Origin: Caldilineaceae bacterium
GTDB taxonomy: Bacteria; Chloroflexota; Anaerolineae; Caldilineales; Caldilineaceae
Assembly (NCBI GenBank): GCA_019637645.1
Contig: JAHBVH010000031.1
Span: 27,761-91,760 of the forward strand
Length of the DNA stretch: 64,000 nt
Direction of reading: 5' to 3'
The notes beneath the pieces were generated by a model, which saw only the letters and a list, made by a program, of their open reading frames with translations, did not search any database and was not told the DNA's origin. Both the position numbers and the translations under genes were made by a program. This document shows, in pieces, positions 8,931 to 18,971 of the stretch (the first letter of the stretch is position 1; every line of letters begins with the position of its first letter).

Positions 8931-9114
8931 GATGCGTCTCCTCAATGGAATTATCCTGATCAGAAAGCATGGACTGGCGATCAAATAGGGTGGCCAGTTG
9001 TTGGCTCTCTGCGGTCACAAAGAAACAATAATATAAATAGATGGGGTAGAGTAAGAGGCCCCACAGGTAAAAGGCAATAAAAAGCAGGCAGGCATGGCGA
9101 GGCCATGTCCGCAT
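8896..9114 (-). CDS. Possible small membrane protein between nrdR and nrdJ
   Basis: A 72-codon frame has one strong hydrophobic stretch, about residues 9-33, rich in Leu, Tyr and Phe. It overlaps the nrdJ start by 35 bases in another frame. No ribosome site is visible before its ATG. It may be a real short gene in the nrdR-nrdJ unit or chance; I recognise no family. Confidence 0.25.
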   Translation of the reverse strand: MRTWPRHACLLFIAFYLWGLLLYPIYLYYCFFVTAESQQLATLFDRQSMLSDQDNSIEETHHDPTSLPVCRC

Positions 9115-9170
9115 GGTGTAGGATTTTTATTTACGTAGACGGCTAATCAGGGAAAAAGGCGCGGCGCTGA

Positions 9171-9620
9171 CTATGTGTTGCGGCCCATCAACCGGTCGAT
9201 TTCCGAACGTACTTCATTGAGATCGTTCATGTCCAAGTAGACACTGGCAAAGCGTATATAGGCCACTTGATCGAGGTGAGCCAGGTGGTCGAGTACCATG
9301 TTTCCGATAACGCTGCTGTGTACTTCGCTTTTCCCGATAGCTTGTAGCGATTCAACAATTTGGTCAACGACTGTCTCAATGGTATCACTACTGATCGGAC
9401 GTTTGGTGGCAGCGGTTTGAATCCCCGATTGCAGCTTTTGTCGATCAAACGGTTCACGCCGATCATCGCTTTTGATGACCAATAAATTGGCCGCGACATG
9501 TTCGTAGGTCGTAAAACGCTGATTGCACTGTTCACAGTGACGACGACGACGAATCGCATCGCCCGTATCGCGTGTGTCGATCACTTTGTGTTGGGCATAG
9601 CCACAATGTGGGCATTTCAT
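9171..9620 (-). CDS. nrdR: Transcriptional repressor NrdR
   Basis: The 149-residue protein opens with [18 protein letters not shown] and a second CEQC pair, forming the NrdR zinc ribbon. An ATP-cone domain follows from about residue 48 ([19 protein letters not shown]). NrdR senses ATP/dATP and represses ribonucleotide reductase genes. Its position upstream of nrdJ on the same strand fits that role. The ATG at 9620 was chosen because the conserved zinc ribbon begins there; the longer frame to 9752 adds unrelated sequence. Confidence 0.93.
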   Translation of the reverse strand: MKCPHCGYAQHKVIDTRDTGDAIRRRRHCEQCNQRFTTYEHVAANLLVIKSDDRREPFDRQKLQSGIQTAATKRPISSDTIETVVDQIVESLQAIGKSEVHSSVIGNMVLDHLAHLDQVAYIRFASVYLDMNDLNEVRSEIDRLMGRNT

Positions 9621-9723
9621 GCTAGCAAAACAACCTGTGTGAGAATGTATGAAAGTATACAGAAAGTATCTACATCTAGTATGCCTTTTTATTTCGCATA
9701 CTACATATTGATTTGTGGAGTGA

Positions 9724-9733
9724 AGTATAGCAC
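9724..9733 (-). promoter_or_regulatory. Candidate extended -10 promoter of nrdR
   Basis: On the minus strand GTGCTATACT gives an extended -10 (TG-n-TATACT), about 100 bases before nrdR. It sits inside a GAAGT/ACTTC inverted repeat at 9722-9738. No good -35 is seen. I could not find a convincing pair of NrdR boxes. The rest of 9621-9980 shows no gene. Confidence 0.35.
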
Positions 9734-9980
9734 ACTTCTTGGTTGGCCGCAAATGGGAAACGTGTGTTCTACCAGTGGAATTTATCTCGGATCGTCCGAA
9801 AATGCGGGAAAGCTCAAAATTTTAAGTCGATTTTCTTGTATTTATAAGCAATTTTACTTACCAAAACGCAACTTTTGTCTAATGATCTGTGGATGAAAAC
9901 CTTAAGTAATTGGGGGTCTCTTCCGACAATCGCGCTGGCCTATCCCATATATATCTTTGCTCACCCCACCGCTTTTCCAT

Positions 9981-10028
9981 GAAAAAGAGAGGGGTAAGCA
10001 GAGATGCAAAGCACCCTTACTTACCCCT
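9981..10028 (-). terminator. Rho-independent terminator after ftsZ
   Basis: On the minus strand, AGGGGTAAG (10028-10020) pairs perfectly with CTTACCCCT (9998-9990). CTCTTTTTC follows. It lies 60 bases after the ftsZ stop and ends the dcw cluster. Confidence 0.75.
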
Positions 10029-10087
10029 GGACTTAGGCCGGATCAAAGCTGACCCGTTCATCGGCAAGACGCTTTAGGAACGCTGAC

Positions 10088-11224
10088 TTAGCGTCCGTTG
10101 TTGCGCGCCCGGCGTAGGAACGCGGGAATATCGAGATCATCCCGCTCAAAGGTGCGGACCGTGTAGTCCGGGTTGGCACGGGGCACCTCGCTACGCGGCG
10201 GGGTGGGGCGATCTTGATTGCGCGGTTCGTGGCTGCGCTGATTGTAGGTGGGCTTCTCTTCGTGTGGTTTGTCAAAACCCGTGGCAATGACGGTCAACTG
10301 CACCTCTTCCTTCATGGAAGGGTCGATGACGGCACCAAAGATGATATTGGCCTCGGGGTGGGCGTTACCGCGGACAATTTCGGCGGCTTCGTTCACCTCG
10401 TAGAGGCTGAGATCTTCACCACCCTTAATGTTAAAGAGAATGGCGCGCGCGCCATCAATCGAAACATCCAAGAGCGCGCTGTGAATCGCCTGATTGGAGG
10501 CATCCTTGGCGCGGTTCTCGCCGGTGCCGCGGCCTACCGACATAAGCGCGGCCCCCCCATCGAGCATCACCGAACGGACATCGGCAAAGTCGAGATTGAT
10601 CAAGCCCGGAATGGTGATCAACTCGGAAATGCCCTGAATACCTTGGCGGAGGACATCATCGGCGGCGCGGAACGCTTGGTTGATGCCAATCTTCTTATCG
10701 ACAACCTGCAAGAGGCGGTCGTTGGGAATGACGATCAAGGTATCGACACTCTGACCAAACTCTTTCAGCGCGCCTTCCGCGGTGCGACGACGGTGACTGC
10801 CTTCAAAGGAGAAGGGGCGGGTGACGACACCGATGGTCAAGGCCCCTTGATCGCGTGCCACACGCGCGATCACCGGCGCAGCCCCAGAGCCGGTGCCGCC
10901 CCCCATGCCCGCGGTGACAAAGACCATGTCTGCCCCTTTGACAATCTCGGCAATCTCCTCACGGCTCTCTTCTGCCGCACGTTGACCAATTTCGGGGTTG
11001 CCACCAGAGCCCAAGCCCTTGGTCAATTTATCGCCAACGCGCAAACGGACGGGTGCAGCCGAGAGCATCAGGGCTTGTGAATCGGTGTTGACCGAGATAA
11101 ATTCAACCCCTTGAATGCCTTCATCGATCATTCGATTGACGGCATTCTGGCCACCACCACCAACGCCGATTACTTTGATGCTGGCAAAGTTTTCCACAAA
11201 TTGCGGGTTATTTTTATCTGCCAT
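10088..11224 (-). CDS. ftsZ: Cell division protein FtsZ
   Basis: A 378-residue tubulin-like GTPase that polymerises into the Z-ring. The sequence shows [17 protein letters not shown] at the N-terminus, the tubulin signature [10 protein letters not shown] and the T7-loop region [12 protein letters not shown] charged linker of about 50 residues follows. The C-terminal peptide [17 protein letters not shown] is the usual FtsA/SepF docking tail. It is the last gene of the dcw cluster, about 155 bases after ftsA, and is followed by a terminator. The start is supported by AAGGAGACAAGAG just upstream. Confidence 0.97.
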   Translation of the reverse strand: MADKNNPQFVENFASIKVIGVGGGGQNAVNRMIDEGIQGVEFISVNTDSQALMLSAAPVRLRVGDKLTKGLGSGGNPEIGQRAAEESREEIAEIVKGADMVFVTAGMGGGTGSGAAPVIARVARDQGALTIGVVTRPFSFEGSHRRRTAEGALKEFGQSVDTLIVIPNDRLLQVVDKKIGINQAFRAADDVLRQGIQGISELITIPGLINLDFADVRSVMLDGGAALMSVGRGTGENRAKDASNQAIHSALLDVSIDGARAILFNIKGGEDLSLYEVNEAAEIVRGNAHPEANIIFGAVIDPSMKEEVQLTVIATGFDKPHEEKPTYNQRSHEPRNQDRPTPPRSEVPRANPDYTVRTFERDDLDIPAFLRRARNNGR

Positions 11225-11325
11225 ACTCTTGTCTCCTTGGCATACTACGAATAAGTACGAAAAATCTCAGATTTCACAATGGGCGCTTAACGGATGGGCG
11301 CTACACAATGGGCCGGGACAACCAG

Positions 11326-11358
11326 CGATCGGTCGGGTTTTCAAAACCTGGCCGATCG
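11326..11358. repeat. Intergenic hairpin between ftsA and ftsZ
   Basis: Arms 11326-11341 and 11343-11358 give 16 pairs including two G-T wobbles. The core GGTCGGGTTTT/AAAACCTGGCC resembles the CCTGTCAGG hairpins elsewhere in the window. No T-run follows on the minus strand, so it may modulate the ftsA/ftsZ ratio by RNA processing rather than terminate. That role is inference. Confidence 0.5.
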
Positions 11359-11379
11359 TACAAGCTTGTAACACCTTGC

Positions 11380-12639
11380 TTAATCAGGCAATAGATTGCG
11401 TAGCCATTGCATCGTATTGCTGATCCACACGGGTTTACCATTCGCATATTCAACGTCATAACGGCGACGCCACAAGCGGTTTTCTCCCTCTAACCCCCAT
11501 AGCAACAAGCCAATACTAGTGGCGTAAGCGGGCGTCAATAACTTACGGCTCAACCCAGTAATTGGCAGATGCGCAGCCGGTGCACCGATGCGCACGGGCA
11601 TTTGCAAGACTTCACGGCCAAGCTCGCTAAGGCCAGTCAATTGACTAGCCCCGCCGGTGAGAACAAGCCCCGCCGGCAATTTGTTGGCATAGCCGCTGGT
11701 TTCTAATTTGTCCCGAATAATTTCAAACATTTCAATGGCACGGGCTTCTAGCACTTCGCAGATAAAGCGGCGGCTGAAACTCCGTTCGCCTTTTTCGCCG
11801 AAGACCGCCGCCCATACTTTCTCATCGTCGGCGACGCGCTCGGGCAGCACGTTGCCATACCGCACCTTCAACTCTTCGGCGGTTTCATAGGGCGCATGGA
11901 GGCCAACGGCCAGATCATTGGTGAGATGATTCCCGCCCAAGTCGAGAATTTGGGTATGACAAAGCCCTTCCTCGATAAAAACGGCGACATCAGTCGTGCC
12001 ACCCCCAATGTCAACCACCGCAACCCCCATACGCCGTTCTTCGGGGCGCAGCACCGTGCGGTTGCTGGCCAGGGGCTCTAGAACCAATTCATCTATATCG
12101 ATCCCATGTGCCATGACACATTGCACCAGATTATTGACCGCGGTGCTGCTGCCCGTGACAATGTGGGCATCGACCTCCAGGCGATAGGCCGCCATGCCAA
12201 GCGGTTGGTGGACATTTCCCTGTCCATCAACGGTCCACTGGCGGGCAATTGCATGGATCACTTCCTGGTTTTGGGGTAGGGCAACCGCCCGCGCCCCTTC
12301 GAGGGCACGCTGCATGTCGCTGCTCGTAACGCCTTGGCGGCGATCGATCGGCGAAACCCCTTTACTGTTTAGTGTGCCAATATGGCTTCCGGCAATGCCA
12401 ACATAGGCACTGACGACCCGTTGGCCCATATCCGCTTCACAGCGTTCCACGGCTTCTGCAATCGCGGCCGTGGCCTCTGGGACGTTGACCACAACCCCGC
12501 GGCGAATACCACGGCTGGGCGCTTGTCCCTCGCCAAGGATGCGCAAGGCCAGATTGCCCAGGCTATCGTGCGTGACGCCCGCGGTCAACGTACAGATTTT
12601 GGTTGTGCCGATATCAATAGCAGAAATAATTTCTTGCAC
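11380..12639 (-). CDS. ftsA: Cell division protein FtsA
   Basis: The 419-residue actin-like ATPase opens with [14 protein letters not shown] (phosphate 1). It also has [14 protein letters not shown] (phosphate 2) and [13 protein letters not shown] (adenosine motif). The C-terminal [12 protein letters not shown] is a short amphipathic helix typical for membrane anchoring. FtsA tethers FtsZ to the membrane. It lies between ftsQ and ftsZ in the usual order. Confidence 0.95.
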   Translation of the reverse strand: MQEIISAIDIGTTKICTLTAGVTHDSLGNLALRILGEGQAPSRGIRRGVVVNVPEATAAIAEAVERCEADMGQRVVSAYVGIAGSHIGTLNSKGVSPIDRRQGVTSSDMQRALEGARAVALPQNQEVIHAIARQWTVDGQGNVHQPLGMAAYRLEVDAHIVTGSSTAVNNLVQCVMAHGIDIDELVLEPLASNRTVLRPEERRMGVAVVDIGGGTTDVAVFIEEGLCHTQILDLGGNHLTNDLAVGLHAPYETAEELKVRYGNVLPERVADDEKVWAAVFGEKGERSFSRRFICEVLEARAIEMFEIIRDKLETSGYANKLPAGLVLTGGASQLTGLSELGREVLQMPVRIGAPAAHLPITGLSRKLLTPAYATSIGLLLWGLEGENRLWRRRYDVEYANGKPVWISNTMQWLRNLLPD

Positions 12640-12744
12640 AATCGATCCTCTTTAGCAAATAATCAACCGAAAAATGCCACATCGCTGCCAATGGCATGGC
12701 GAGGGGCAAGCATGTGTGCTCAAACGCACACATTTTCAAAGTGC

Positions 12745-13818
12745 CTATTTGAGCACCGGTTTGTCGAAGCGTACATCAATGATATTGGACTTATTGTCGG
12801 TCGTGCGCAGATGGCGCTCAACGGCTACCATGTTATTATATTTTTTCGTCATATTGAGCCCATCGCCCCAGTAGACCCACAGATTGCTGTCGGGCATATG
12901 AAAATTGAGCCCATACCCTTGATTAAAGTAAATTTGATTGACCGTTGGTAGATAATTCGTCAGGGCCTGGGCACTTTTCAAGATATTGACATCCATGTTG
13001 CCGCTATCCGGCGTCGCCCATGACCGGGCATCACGCGTTGGGTCGATAATTTGGAGCAGCGTGGTTGGGCTATTTTCTGGCTCGGGCAGGGCCGTGCCAT
13101 CCGGGAGCAGCCAGAAGTTGCCAGCTTGGGTAACCCACATCGCCACCGGCTGTTCCTCTTGAACTTGAATGATCACCTGGTTGGGCAATTGCAACGTCAC
13201 TTGGGCATCGGCAACTGTTGGTAGCGCGATCATCCGGGCCCGGATCGCGCGCGGGGAAAGCCAGAAGATATTCCAGCTATCAATGCCGCTCTGTTCGTAT
13301 AGTTCATCGGCGTTCAGATGGGTTAGCCCCTGAATGAGGGTCGCGTCGCGATAGACAAACCACTGCTCATCGACATGCACCCAACTAATCAGCGCGATCA
13401 TGGCTACGCAGAGGAGCGCACTAATCGCTTTGCTGGCTCGCCACTCGCTCATTTGCCAACGAACCGGCCAACGCCAGTGCCACTGATCGAATTTCGGCAG
13501 GCTGATCCGCTGCACCAGTGCTTCTACTTGACGGTATTGGCGGGCAACCTGCCGCCGTCGCCGGGCACGGCGTTGCGCGTCTTGTTGGATGGCGCGTTCC
13601 CCACTGCGTAACTGGGCAGTGGAGGACAAGAGCAGCGATGCTTGGCCACTAGGTTGGCTAGTGGGCCGCTTACTGGTGGCGCGGGGGGTGCTTGTGCGCT
13701 GCTCTTTGCTCGCACGCGGTTTGGTCGTTCGTTCTTTATTGGTCTGTGCTTTGCTCGTCCGCACACCGGTAGAGCGTAGTGCCAGGGTTTGTGGAAAGGT
13801 TATCCGTGCCATGCCCAT
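12745..13818 (-). CDS. ftsQ: Cell division protein FtsQ/DivIB
   Basis: A 357-residue bitopic membrane protein. The N-terminal 125 residues are a long cytosolic tail rich in Thr, Lys, Arg, Ser and Gln. One membrane segment lies around 132-150 (ISALLCVAMIALISWV). A POTRA domain follows (TLIQGLTHLNADELYEQSGID) and then the FtsQ beta domain (VADAQVTLQLPNQVIIQVQE). FtsQ bridges the early and late divisome. The tail is longer than in most FtsQ proteins. The start is MGM at 13818 or the Met two codons later. ddl ends 34 bases upstream. Confidence 0.88.
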   Translation of the reverse strand: MGMARITFPQTLALRSTGVRTSKAQTNKERTTKPRASKEQRTSTPRATSKRPTSQPSGQASLLLSSTAQLRSGERAIQQDAQRRARRRRQVARQYRQVEALVQRISLPKFDQWHWRWPVRWQMSEWRASKAISALLCVAMIALISWVHVDEQWFVYRDATLIQGLTHLNADELYEQSGIDSWNIFWLSPRAIRARMIALPTVADAQVTLQLPNQVIIQVQEEQPVAMWVTQAGNFWLLPDGTALPEPENSPTTLLQIIDPTRDARSWATPDSGNMDVNILKSAQALTNYLPTVNQIYFNQGYGLNFHMPDSNLWVYWGDGLNMTKKYNNMVAVERHLRTTDNKSNIIDVRFDKPVLK

Positions 13819-13852
13819 TCCTTTTGTAGACGGTTCGGATTTGGTCGCCCAT

Positions 13853-14980
13853 CTACGTACGGGTTGTACTGTTTTGTAAGCGGTCGTTGTACTGGTCGAG
13901 CGCTAGTTGTAGGAGGCGATCCACGAGTTCAGGATAAGCGATGCCGGCTGCTTCCCAAAGCTTGGGGTACATGCTATGACGTGTGAAGCCGGGCATGGTG
14001 TTGATCTCATTTAAGTACAATGTTTGGCTCATGTCATCCAGCAAAAAGTCGACCCGCGCCAAGCCAGCACAATCGGCGGCGCGGAAGGCAACCCGTGCCA
14101 TCTCCTCCACTTGGCGGATAATCGTTGGGCTAACCGGGGCTGGAATGCGTAATTCGCTGGCATCGGTTAGATATTTGGCTGCGTAGTCATAAAATTCGTT
14201 GGCGGGGACAACCTCGCCGACAACGCTGACTTGCGGCTCGTCATTGCCTAGTACGCTCACCTCAATTTCACGCGCGTTGGGAATGCCCTGTTCTACCACC
14301 AATTTGCGATCATAACGACTCGCAAGGTCAAGCGCAGGCCCTAATGCATCGCGGTCATGCGCCTTACTAATGCCAACACTGCTGCCCAAATTGGCGGGCT
14401 TCACAAACAGGGGATAGGTGAGGGTCGCTTCCAGGTTGGCGATGACGGCGGCCGGATTGGTTTGCCATTGGCGTCGGAGCACAACTTGATAGGGCGCTTG
14501 GCGCAGGCCAGCTTGGGCAAACAGCTGTTTCGCGATGGCTTTGTCCATGGCCACGGCACTGGCTAATACGCCACAGCCCACATAGGGTAGATTCGCCATT
14601 TCTAGCAAGCCCTGAACGGTCCCATCTTCGCCATAGGTGCCATGCAGCACCGGAAAGATAATATCAATAGTGGGTAAAGGTGTATCTGCTTGGGCATGGG
14701 GTAGAAGCGCCCAGGCATCTTGATCGCCCTCTGTTCCGTTGCGCGTTCCATTGAGTGTCAGTGCTTCTTGGGCAGGGGGCGTAGGCGCGCCGGTTAGTTG
14801 GGCCAACGGATTGTCGCTGGTTAACCAGTGACCTTGGGGGGTAATCCCAATCGGCACTACGATGTGACCCGCTTTGGCGAGTGCTTCCATCACATTGCGC
14901 GCACTATTCAAGGAGACTTCGTGTTCACCACTACGTCCACCAAAAAGCACCCCCACACGGAGGGAACGTTGATTCTGCAT
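13853..14980 (-). CDS. ddl: D-alanine--D-alanine ligase
   Basis: A 375-residue ATP-grasp enzyme that joins two D-alanines for the peptidoglycan stem. Visible motifs are VLFGGRSGEHEVSL at the N-terminus, HGTYGEDGTVQGLLE, GVLASAVAMDKAIAK, FVKPANLGSSVGISK and the C-terminal YLNEINTMPGFTRHSMYP. The ATG at 14980 follows a GGGAG ribosome site. It sits between murB and ftsQ, a common dcw order. Confidence 0.95.
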   Translation of the reverse strand: MQNQRSLRVGVLFGGRSGEHEVSLNSARNVMEALAKAGHIVVPIGITPQGHWLTSDNPLAQLTGAPTPPAQEALTLNGTRNGTEGDQDAWALLPHAQADTPLPTIDIIFPVLHGTYGEDGTVQGLLEMANLPYVGCGVLASAVAMDKAIAKQLFAQAGLRQAPYQVVLRRQWQTNPAAVIANLEATLTYPLFVKPANLGSSVGISKAHDRDALGPALDLASRYDRKLVVEQGIPNAREIEVSVLGNDEPQVSVVGEVVPANEFYDYAAKYLTDASELRIPAPVSPTIIRQVEEMARVAFRAADCAGLARVDFLLDDMSQTLYLNEINTMPGFTRHSMYPKLWEAAGIAYPELVDRLLQLALDQYNDRLQNSTTRT

Positions 14981-15060
14981 TGCTAACTCCCAGTGCTCTT
15001 GTAAAAGGGTAGATGTGGGTAGGGGTTGCGGTTGCGCCGTCTCTTAGTAGTAGAAGTTAC

Positions 15061-15107
15061 GCACTTGGACAGGTGGTTCTGACGACCCGACCTGTTTAGA
15101 TAAGTGC
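15061..15107. repeat. Hairpin between murB and ddl
   Basis: GCACTT (15061-15066) pairs with AAGTGC (15102-15107), and inside it ACAGGT (15069-15074) pairs with ACCTGT (15090-15095). It lies in the 216-base murB-ddl gap and shares the ACCTGT core with other hairpins in the window. No T-run is present. Confidence 0.4.
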
Positions 15108-15196
15108 TGTAGTATTTACTAGAAAATATGACGTTTTTCTACCCCAATAGTAACGGCTACTTTTGCCGCTCTATCGACCCTGCTCCATCGCCCAAG

Positions 15197-16168
15197 TTAT
15201 TTCCATTCACCGACTAATTGAATTTCCTGTTCAAGCTGGACGTTACAGCGTTCTGCCACAACTGCTTGGATCTGTTCAATCAGCCGCATCACATCGCTGG
15301 CAGTGGCTTTGCCCACCCCGCCCGGATTGACAATAAAGTTGGCGTGTCGCTCACTGACTTGTGCCCCCCCAACGCGGGCCCCTTTCAAGCCGGCTGCTTC
15401 GATGAGGCGACCGGCATAATCTCCTGGCGGATTGACAAAGGTGCTGCCCAAGCTCGGCTCAACTGGCTGGGTGCGCCGCCGATGTTGCAAAAAGCGTTCG
15501 GCCCGTTCGGCGATGGTGGTCGCTTCGCCGCGGATAAGACGAAAATTGGCACTCAGCACCACCGGCTTAAAGCCTGCCACCAAGGGCTGTAACCGTTTCA
15601 GGCTGCTATCGCGATAGGCATAGTGAAAATCGGCTACCAGATATTCTTGGACATCCCCATTGGCATCAATGATGAGCGCGTCTTCTAGCGTGTCCTTGAC
15701 CTCGCCGCCATGCGCGCCAGCATTCCCCACCACGGCCCCGCCAACCGTCCCCGGGACACTGACGGCCCATTCCAACCCTTGCAGCCCATTGCGCACACTG
15801 ACGCGGGCCGCACCGGCCATGGCTGCGCCGCTCTCCGCCATCAAATAGGGGCGGTCATCCTTGGGAAAGAGACAGCAAGGGGCTTCATCAACCCGCACCT
15901 GGCGACAGCGATTTTCGATGACCAACCCGCGGATGCCCGCATCGCTAATCAGAATATTGCTGCCACCCCCTAAGACAAAATAGGGTAAGGCGACAGCGCG
16001 GGCCCATCGCACCAATTTCAGCAATTGATCGGTGGTGTGAACGGTGGCATAATATTCGGCTGGCCCGCCCACCTTCATGGTGGTGAGGGGCGCCAAAGGT
16101 ACATTGCGTTGGATCTGCACACCCAAGCGTGTCGGTGTGCTCAGATCCAAGGATTCCGCCACTGCCAT
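15197..16168 (-). CDS. murB: UDP-N-acetylenolpyruvoylglucosamine reductase
   Basis: A 323-residue FAD enzyme that reduces the enolpyruvyl group to give UDP-MurNAc. Motifs are [51 protein letters not shown] and the C-terminal [17 protein letters not shown] and HANFIVN of the MurB fold. Its ATG overlaps the murC stop (TAATG), which shows translational coupling. Confidence 0.95.
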   Translation of the reverse strand: MAVAESLDLSTPTRLGVQIQRNVPLAPLTTMKVGGPAEYYATVHTTDQLLKLVRWARAVALPYFVLGGGSNILISDAGIRGLVIENRCRQVRVDEAPCCLFPKDDRPYLMAESGAAMAGAARVSVRNGLQGLEWAVSVPGTVGGAVVGNAGAHGGEVKDTLEDALIIDANGDVQEYLVADFHYAYRDSSLKRLQPLVAGFKPVVLSANFRLIRGEATTIAERAERFLQHRRRTQPVEPSLGSTFVNPPGDYAGRLIEAAGLKGARVGGAQVSERHANFIVNPGGVGKATASDVMRLIEQIQAVVAERCNVQLEQEIQLVGEWK

Positions 16169-17619
16169 TATCGCTTTCCTACCTGTTGGAGCAAGTTAGG
16201 CCCTATTTGGTTACTGGTGCCAGCGCCCATCGTAATGACCACATCACCTGCCCTGACTTGTTGGGCCAAATAGTCAGCAACTTCTTGTAAGCCCGCAATA
16301 TGTTGGATGTGTGGGTGGCTGCTAGCTGCTACTAAGCTTGCCGCGGAAATCGTCAGATCGACCGGTTCACGCGCTGCATAAATATCGGTGATAATGACCT
16401 GATCCGCATCTTGAAAGCTGTCGGCCATTTGCTGTAAAAGGGAACGTGTCCGGCTATAGGTATGGGGTTGCACCACCGCCCACAAGCGGCGCTGGGGATA
16501 GCGACTGCGGGCTGCGGCCAAGGTCGCACGCACCTTAGTCGGGTTATGGGCATAATCATCAATCACCGTTACCCCGGCTACTTCCCCGAGCTTTTCAAAA
16601 CGGCGGGCGGTGCCCGTAAACGCACCTAAGCTTTCCACCGCGCTGGTCAAGGATGCATCACAGGTGCAAGCAACGGCCAACGTAGCCAGGGCATTGCGCA
16701 AATTATGCAAGCCCGGTACTTGTAAGCGGAGCTGTTCTCTGGGGGCATTCCACCAATAGAGGTCGGCGGCATATCCTTCTGCTTGAATCATGGTTGGGTT
16801 GTGCGCGCAAATATCCGCGGCTGGCGTTAAGCCATATGTAATCCAACGTTGATCAGTGAGCGGACGTTCCAAGCGAAGCTGTTCTGCGCCCGGATCATCA
16901 TTACAGGCGATAATGACCCCATCTGGCACCACCCCTTCCACAAACTTGGCAAAGGCCGCATGAAAGCTCGCTGGGGTAGGATAGCAATCAGGATGGTCCC
17001 ATTCCACATTGGTCACCACGGCGATGGTAGGGCGGAGGCCCAAAAACATATGGTCGTATTCATCCGCCTCTAGGATAAAGGTCAGATCGGTCCCCGCGGC
17101 AGCATTGCCATAGCCCGGCAAATCCGCCCCGATGATATACCCCGCCGCAATCCCGGCTTCGCGCAAAACTTTGACAATCATGGCCGTCGTCGTGCTTTTG
17201 CCGTGCGTACCCGCGACCGCAATCAGTTTGCGGTTGGCCAGGAGGACGGGGAGAAAGTCGGCCCGTTTGACAATGGGAACCCCGAGCGCTGTCCAAGCTT
17301 GAAATTCTGGATTAACGCCCCCAATCGCACTGCTGATCAGGATGACATCGGGGCGTTTTTCTGCACCCAAGGTTGTCACATTGGTCGCTTGTTGCTCGCC
17401 CAAAATGGTGGCTCCTGCGGCGGCCAAGCGGTCGGTATTGGCCGTTAGCTGGCGGTCACTCCCGCTGACTTGAAAGCCCATCTCTAGCAAGACTTTGGCG
17501 ATAGCGCTGAGGCCCGCGCCACCGATGCCCAACAAATGTAAGCGCAGCGTTGGATCTTTTGCGCTGAGCCGTTCTTGCCAACTTTTGGTACCGATGAGCG
17601 ATGAATCCGTTGTTTTCAT
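16168..17619 (-). CDS. murC: UDP-N-acetylmuramate--L-alanine ligase
   Basis: A 483-residue Mur ligase adding the first stem residue to UDP-MurNAc. It shows [16 protein letters not shown] at the N-terminus, the ATP-binding GTHGKSTTT, the central [10 protein letters not shown] and NVEWDHPD, and [16 protein letters not shown] in the C-terminal domain. It is coupled to murB through the TAATG overlap. An 81-base gap separates it from the upstream CvpA-like gene. Confidence 0.96.
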   Translation of the reverse strand: MKTTDSSLIGTKSWQERLSAKDPTLRLHLLGIGGAGLSAIAKVLLEMGFQVSGSDRQLTANTDRLAAAGATILGEQQATNVTTLGAEKRPDVILISSAIGGVNPEFQAWTALGVPIVKRADFLPVLLANRKLIAVAGTHGKSTTTAMIVKVLREAGIAAGYIIGADLPGYGNAAAGTDLTFILEADEYDHMFLGLRPTIAVVTNVEWDHPDCYPTPASFHAAFAKFVEGVVPDGVIIACNDDPGAEQLRLERPLTDQRWITYGLTPAADICAHNPTMIQAEGYAADLYWWNAPREQLRLQVPGLHNLRNALATLAVACTCDASLTSAVESLGAFTGTARRFEKLGEVAGVTVIDDYAHNPTKVRATLAAARSRYPQRRLWAVVQPHTYSRTRSLLQQMADSFQDADQVIITDIYAAREPVDLTISAASLVAASSHPHIQHIAGLQEVADYLAQQVRAGDVVITMGAGTSNQIGPNLLQQVGKR

Positions 17620-17700
17620 CTGTCCGCTTTCCCTACTTCATTGTTGCTTCGCTGGGGGCGTGTCCCTGCTCTTTGGTGGCAGGACACGATTCATCTTTTG

Positions 17701-18243
17701 TTAGCCTCTGACCCGCAAGATGATCAACGCGGCGACGGGAATCATCCAGTAGACCGGTGAATCAAAGAGCGTTTGGGGCAACATGCCCACCAAGGCTTGG
17801 CCGGTCGCGGTCAACGGCAATTGGATCAACCCCAACAACTGGGTGGGGTAGTCAAACCGGGCTTGGTAGTACCACAGTGTACCAGCGATCAGGTAGCCAT
17901 TGAGCAGCCCGATGGCCAAGGTTAGGGCTGGCCCGATGGGGGCTGGCTGTGGCCGACCGGGAAAATCAAACGTAATGCCAGCATAGCTGGCAAAGACTGC
18001 AATAATAAATAGCACCTCAAATAGCGTACTCAGGAGCAAATTGGCCGTTTGCGCATCACCCCCTAGCAAGCTTGTCGCGATGGGGGTGAGCAAGCTCACC
18101 AACCGCGCTTCAAAAAAACTAAGGACAAAGATCGTCGCTAGAATAATGACGGTATTGCCTAGCTCTTTTGGGTAGCCACGCGCGACGGCTACCAAGGTGA
18201 CAAAGATGACGATAATCCCAAAGATGACTTCGAGCGGCCCCAT
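17701..18243 (-). CDS. CvpA-like multi-pass membrane protein
   Basis: A 180-residue hydrophobic protein with about four to five membrane segments. It starts with GPLEVIFGIIVIFVTLVAVARGYPKELGNT. The layout resembles CvpA/colicin V production family proteins, though the match is weak. It starts five bases after another similar gene, so the pair is co-transcribed inside the dcw cluster between murG and murC. Function is unknown; a cell-envelope role is inferred from context. Confidence 0.5.
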   Translation of the reverse strand: MGPLEVIFGIIVIFVTLVAVARGYPKELGNTVIILATIFVLSFFEARLVSLLTPIATSLLGGDAQTANLLLSTLFEVLFIIAVFASYAGITFDFPGRPQPAPIGPALTLAIGLLNGYLIAGTLWYYQARFDYPTQLLGLIQLPLTATGQALVGMLPQTLFDSPVYWMIPVAALIILRVRG

Positions 18244-18248
18244 GTTGG

Positions 18249-18929
18249 TTAACTTCGCTTTTCTGCGCTACTCGGCTTTTTGCTGCTGTTGCGTAAGGTG
18301 CTGGCTGCCAGTAACAAGAAAATCGTTAGTAGAATCAACAAAACTAATGAACGTTGCGACGCGTCAAAAATCCCCCATAGTCCACCAACACTATCGCGTA
18401 AGAGCCCGATACCGCCGCTGAGAACCCTGAAAAGGCTGCCGATCCCTGCCGCGGCATTCTCATCGAGTTCGCTCGGTTGGACCAGCGTCGCCAACTTGGG
18501 TAACAAGATGGCGGCAAAGAGCAGGCCATTAAAGATGCCTAATAGAACAGCCCAGCCGTCTGATTTACTCTTCTTGGCAAAGGGTTTTAGATTGCTGATG
18601 ACATAGGCTAATACCAGAATCAGGACCCAAACAAGAAAGAGAAACTCGTCGCGCTGATCGCTCGTCACCCACGCGGGTGCATCCCCCAAGGCGCTAAAGG
18701 CGGCGTCGGTATTCTCCCCCAATCCACCGGCACGAACGAAGGCCACTCCCTTGCTGCCCAGGTTGACAATACGAATCAGGATGTCACCAGCCTCTTGGAG
18801 CACAATCCAACTACCCAGCGCCGTAAATGCCACAATCGCTTCGCGCAGATTGCCGCGTTGATAGCCAATCCAGGCAAAGAACAACGTATAGATCAGGAGT
18901 GTAATCAGTATTTCCAGTTGTTCTGTCAT
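18249..18929 (-). CDS. CvpA-like multi-pass membrane protein
   Basis: A 226-residue protein with about four membrane segments. The first is LEILITLLIYTLFFAWIGY, followed by QRGNLREAIVAFTALGSWIV, a CvpA-like beginning. The last segment is LVLLILLTIFLLLAAS and the tail is basic. It lies 42 bases after murG and just before the related gene 17701-18243. I see no catalytic motif. A role in envelope biogenesis is inferred only from location. Confidence 0.5.
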   Translation of the reverse strand: MTEQLEILITLLIYTLFFAWIGYQRGNLREAIVAFTALGSWIVLQEAGDILIRIVNLGSKGVAFVRAGGLGENTDAAFSALGDAPAWVTSDQRDEFLFLVWVLILVLAYVISNLKPFAKKSKSDGWAVLLGIFNGLLFAAILLPKLATLVQPSELDENAAAGIGSLFRVLSGGIGLLRDSVGGLWGIFDASQRSLVLLILLTIFLLLAASTLRNSSKKPSSAEKRS

Positions 18930-18971
18930 AACTGGCGTTGGATCTTTCTACGCGATTTCTGGGCAACAGGG

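Noticed and set aside
8896..9114. Confident assignment of the 72-codon frame between nrdR and nrdJ
   Set aside because: Hydrophobic but without ribosome site or recognisable family; kept only as a low-confidence feature.
9621..9760. NrdR boxes upstream of nrdR
   Set aside because: Only AT-rich, poorly matching 16-mers were found and no pair at the usual spacing, so I do not claim them.
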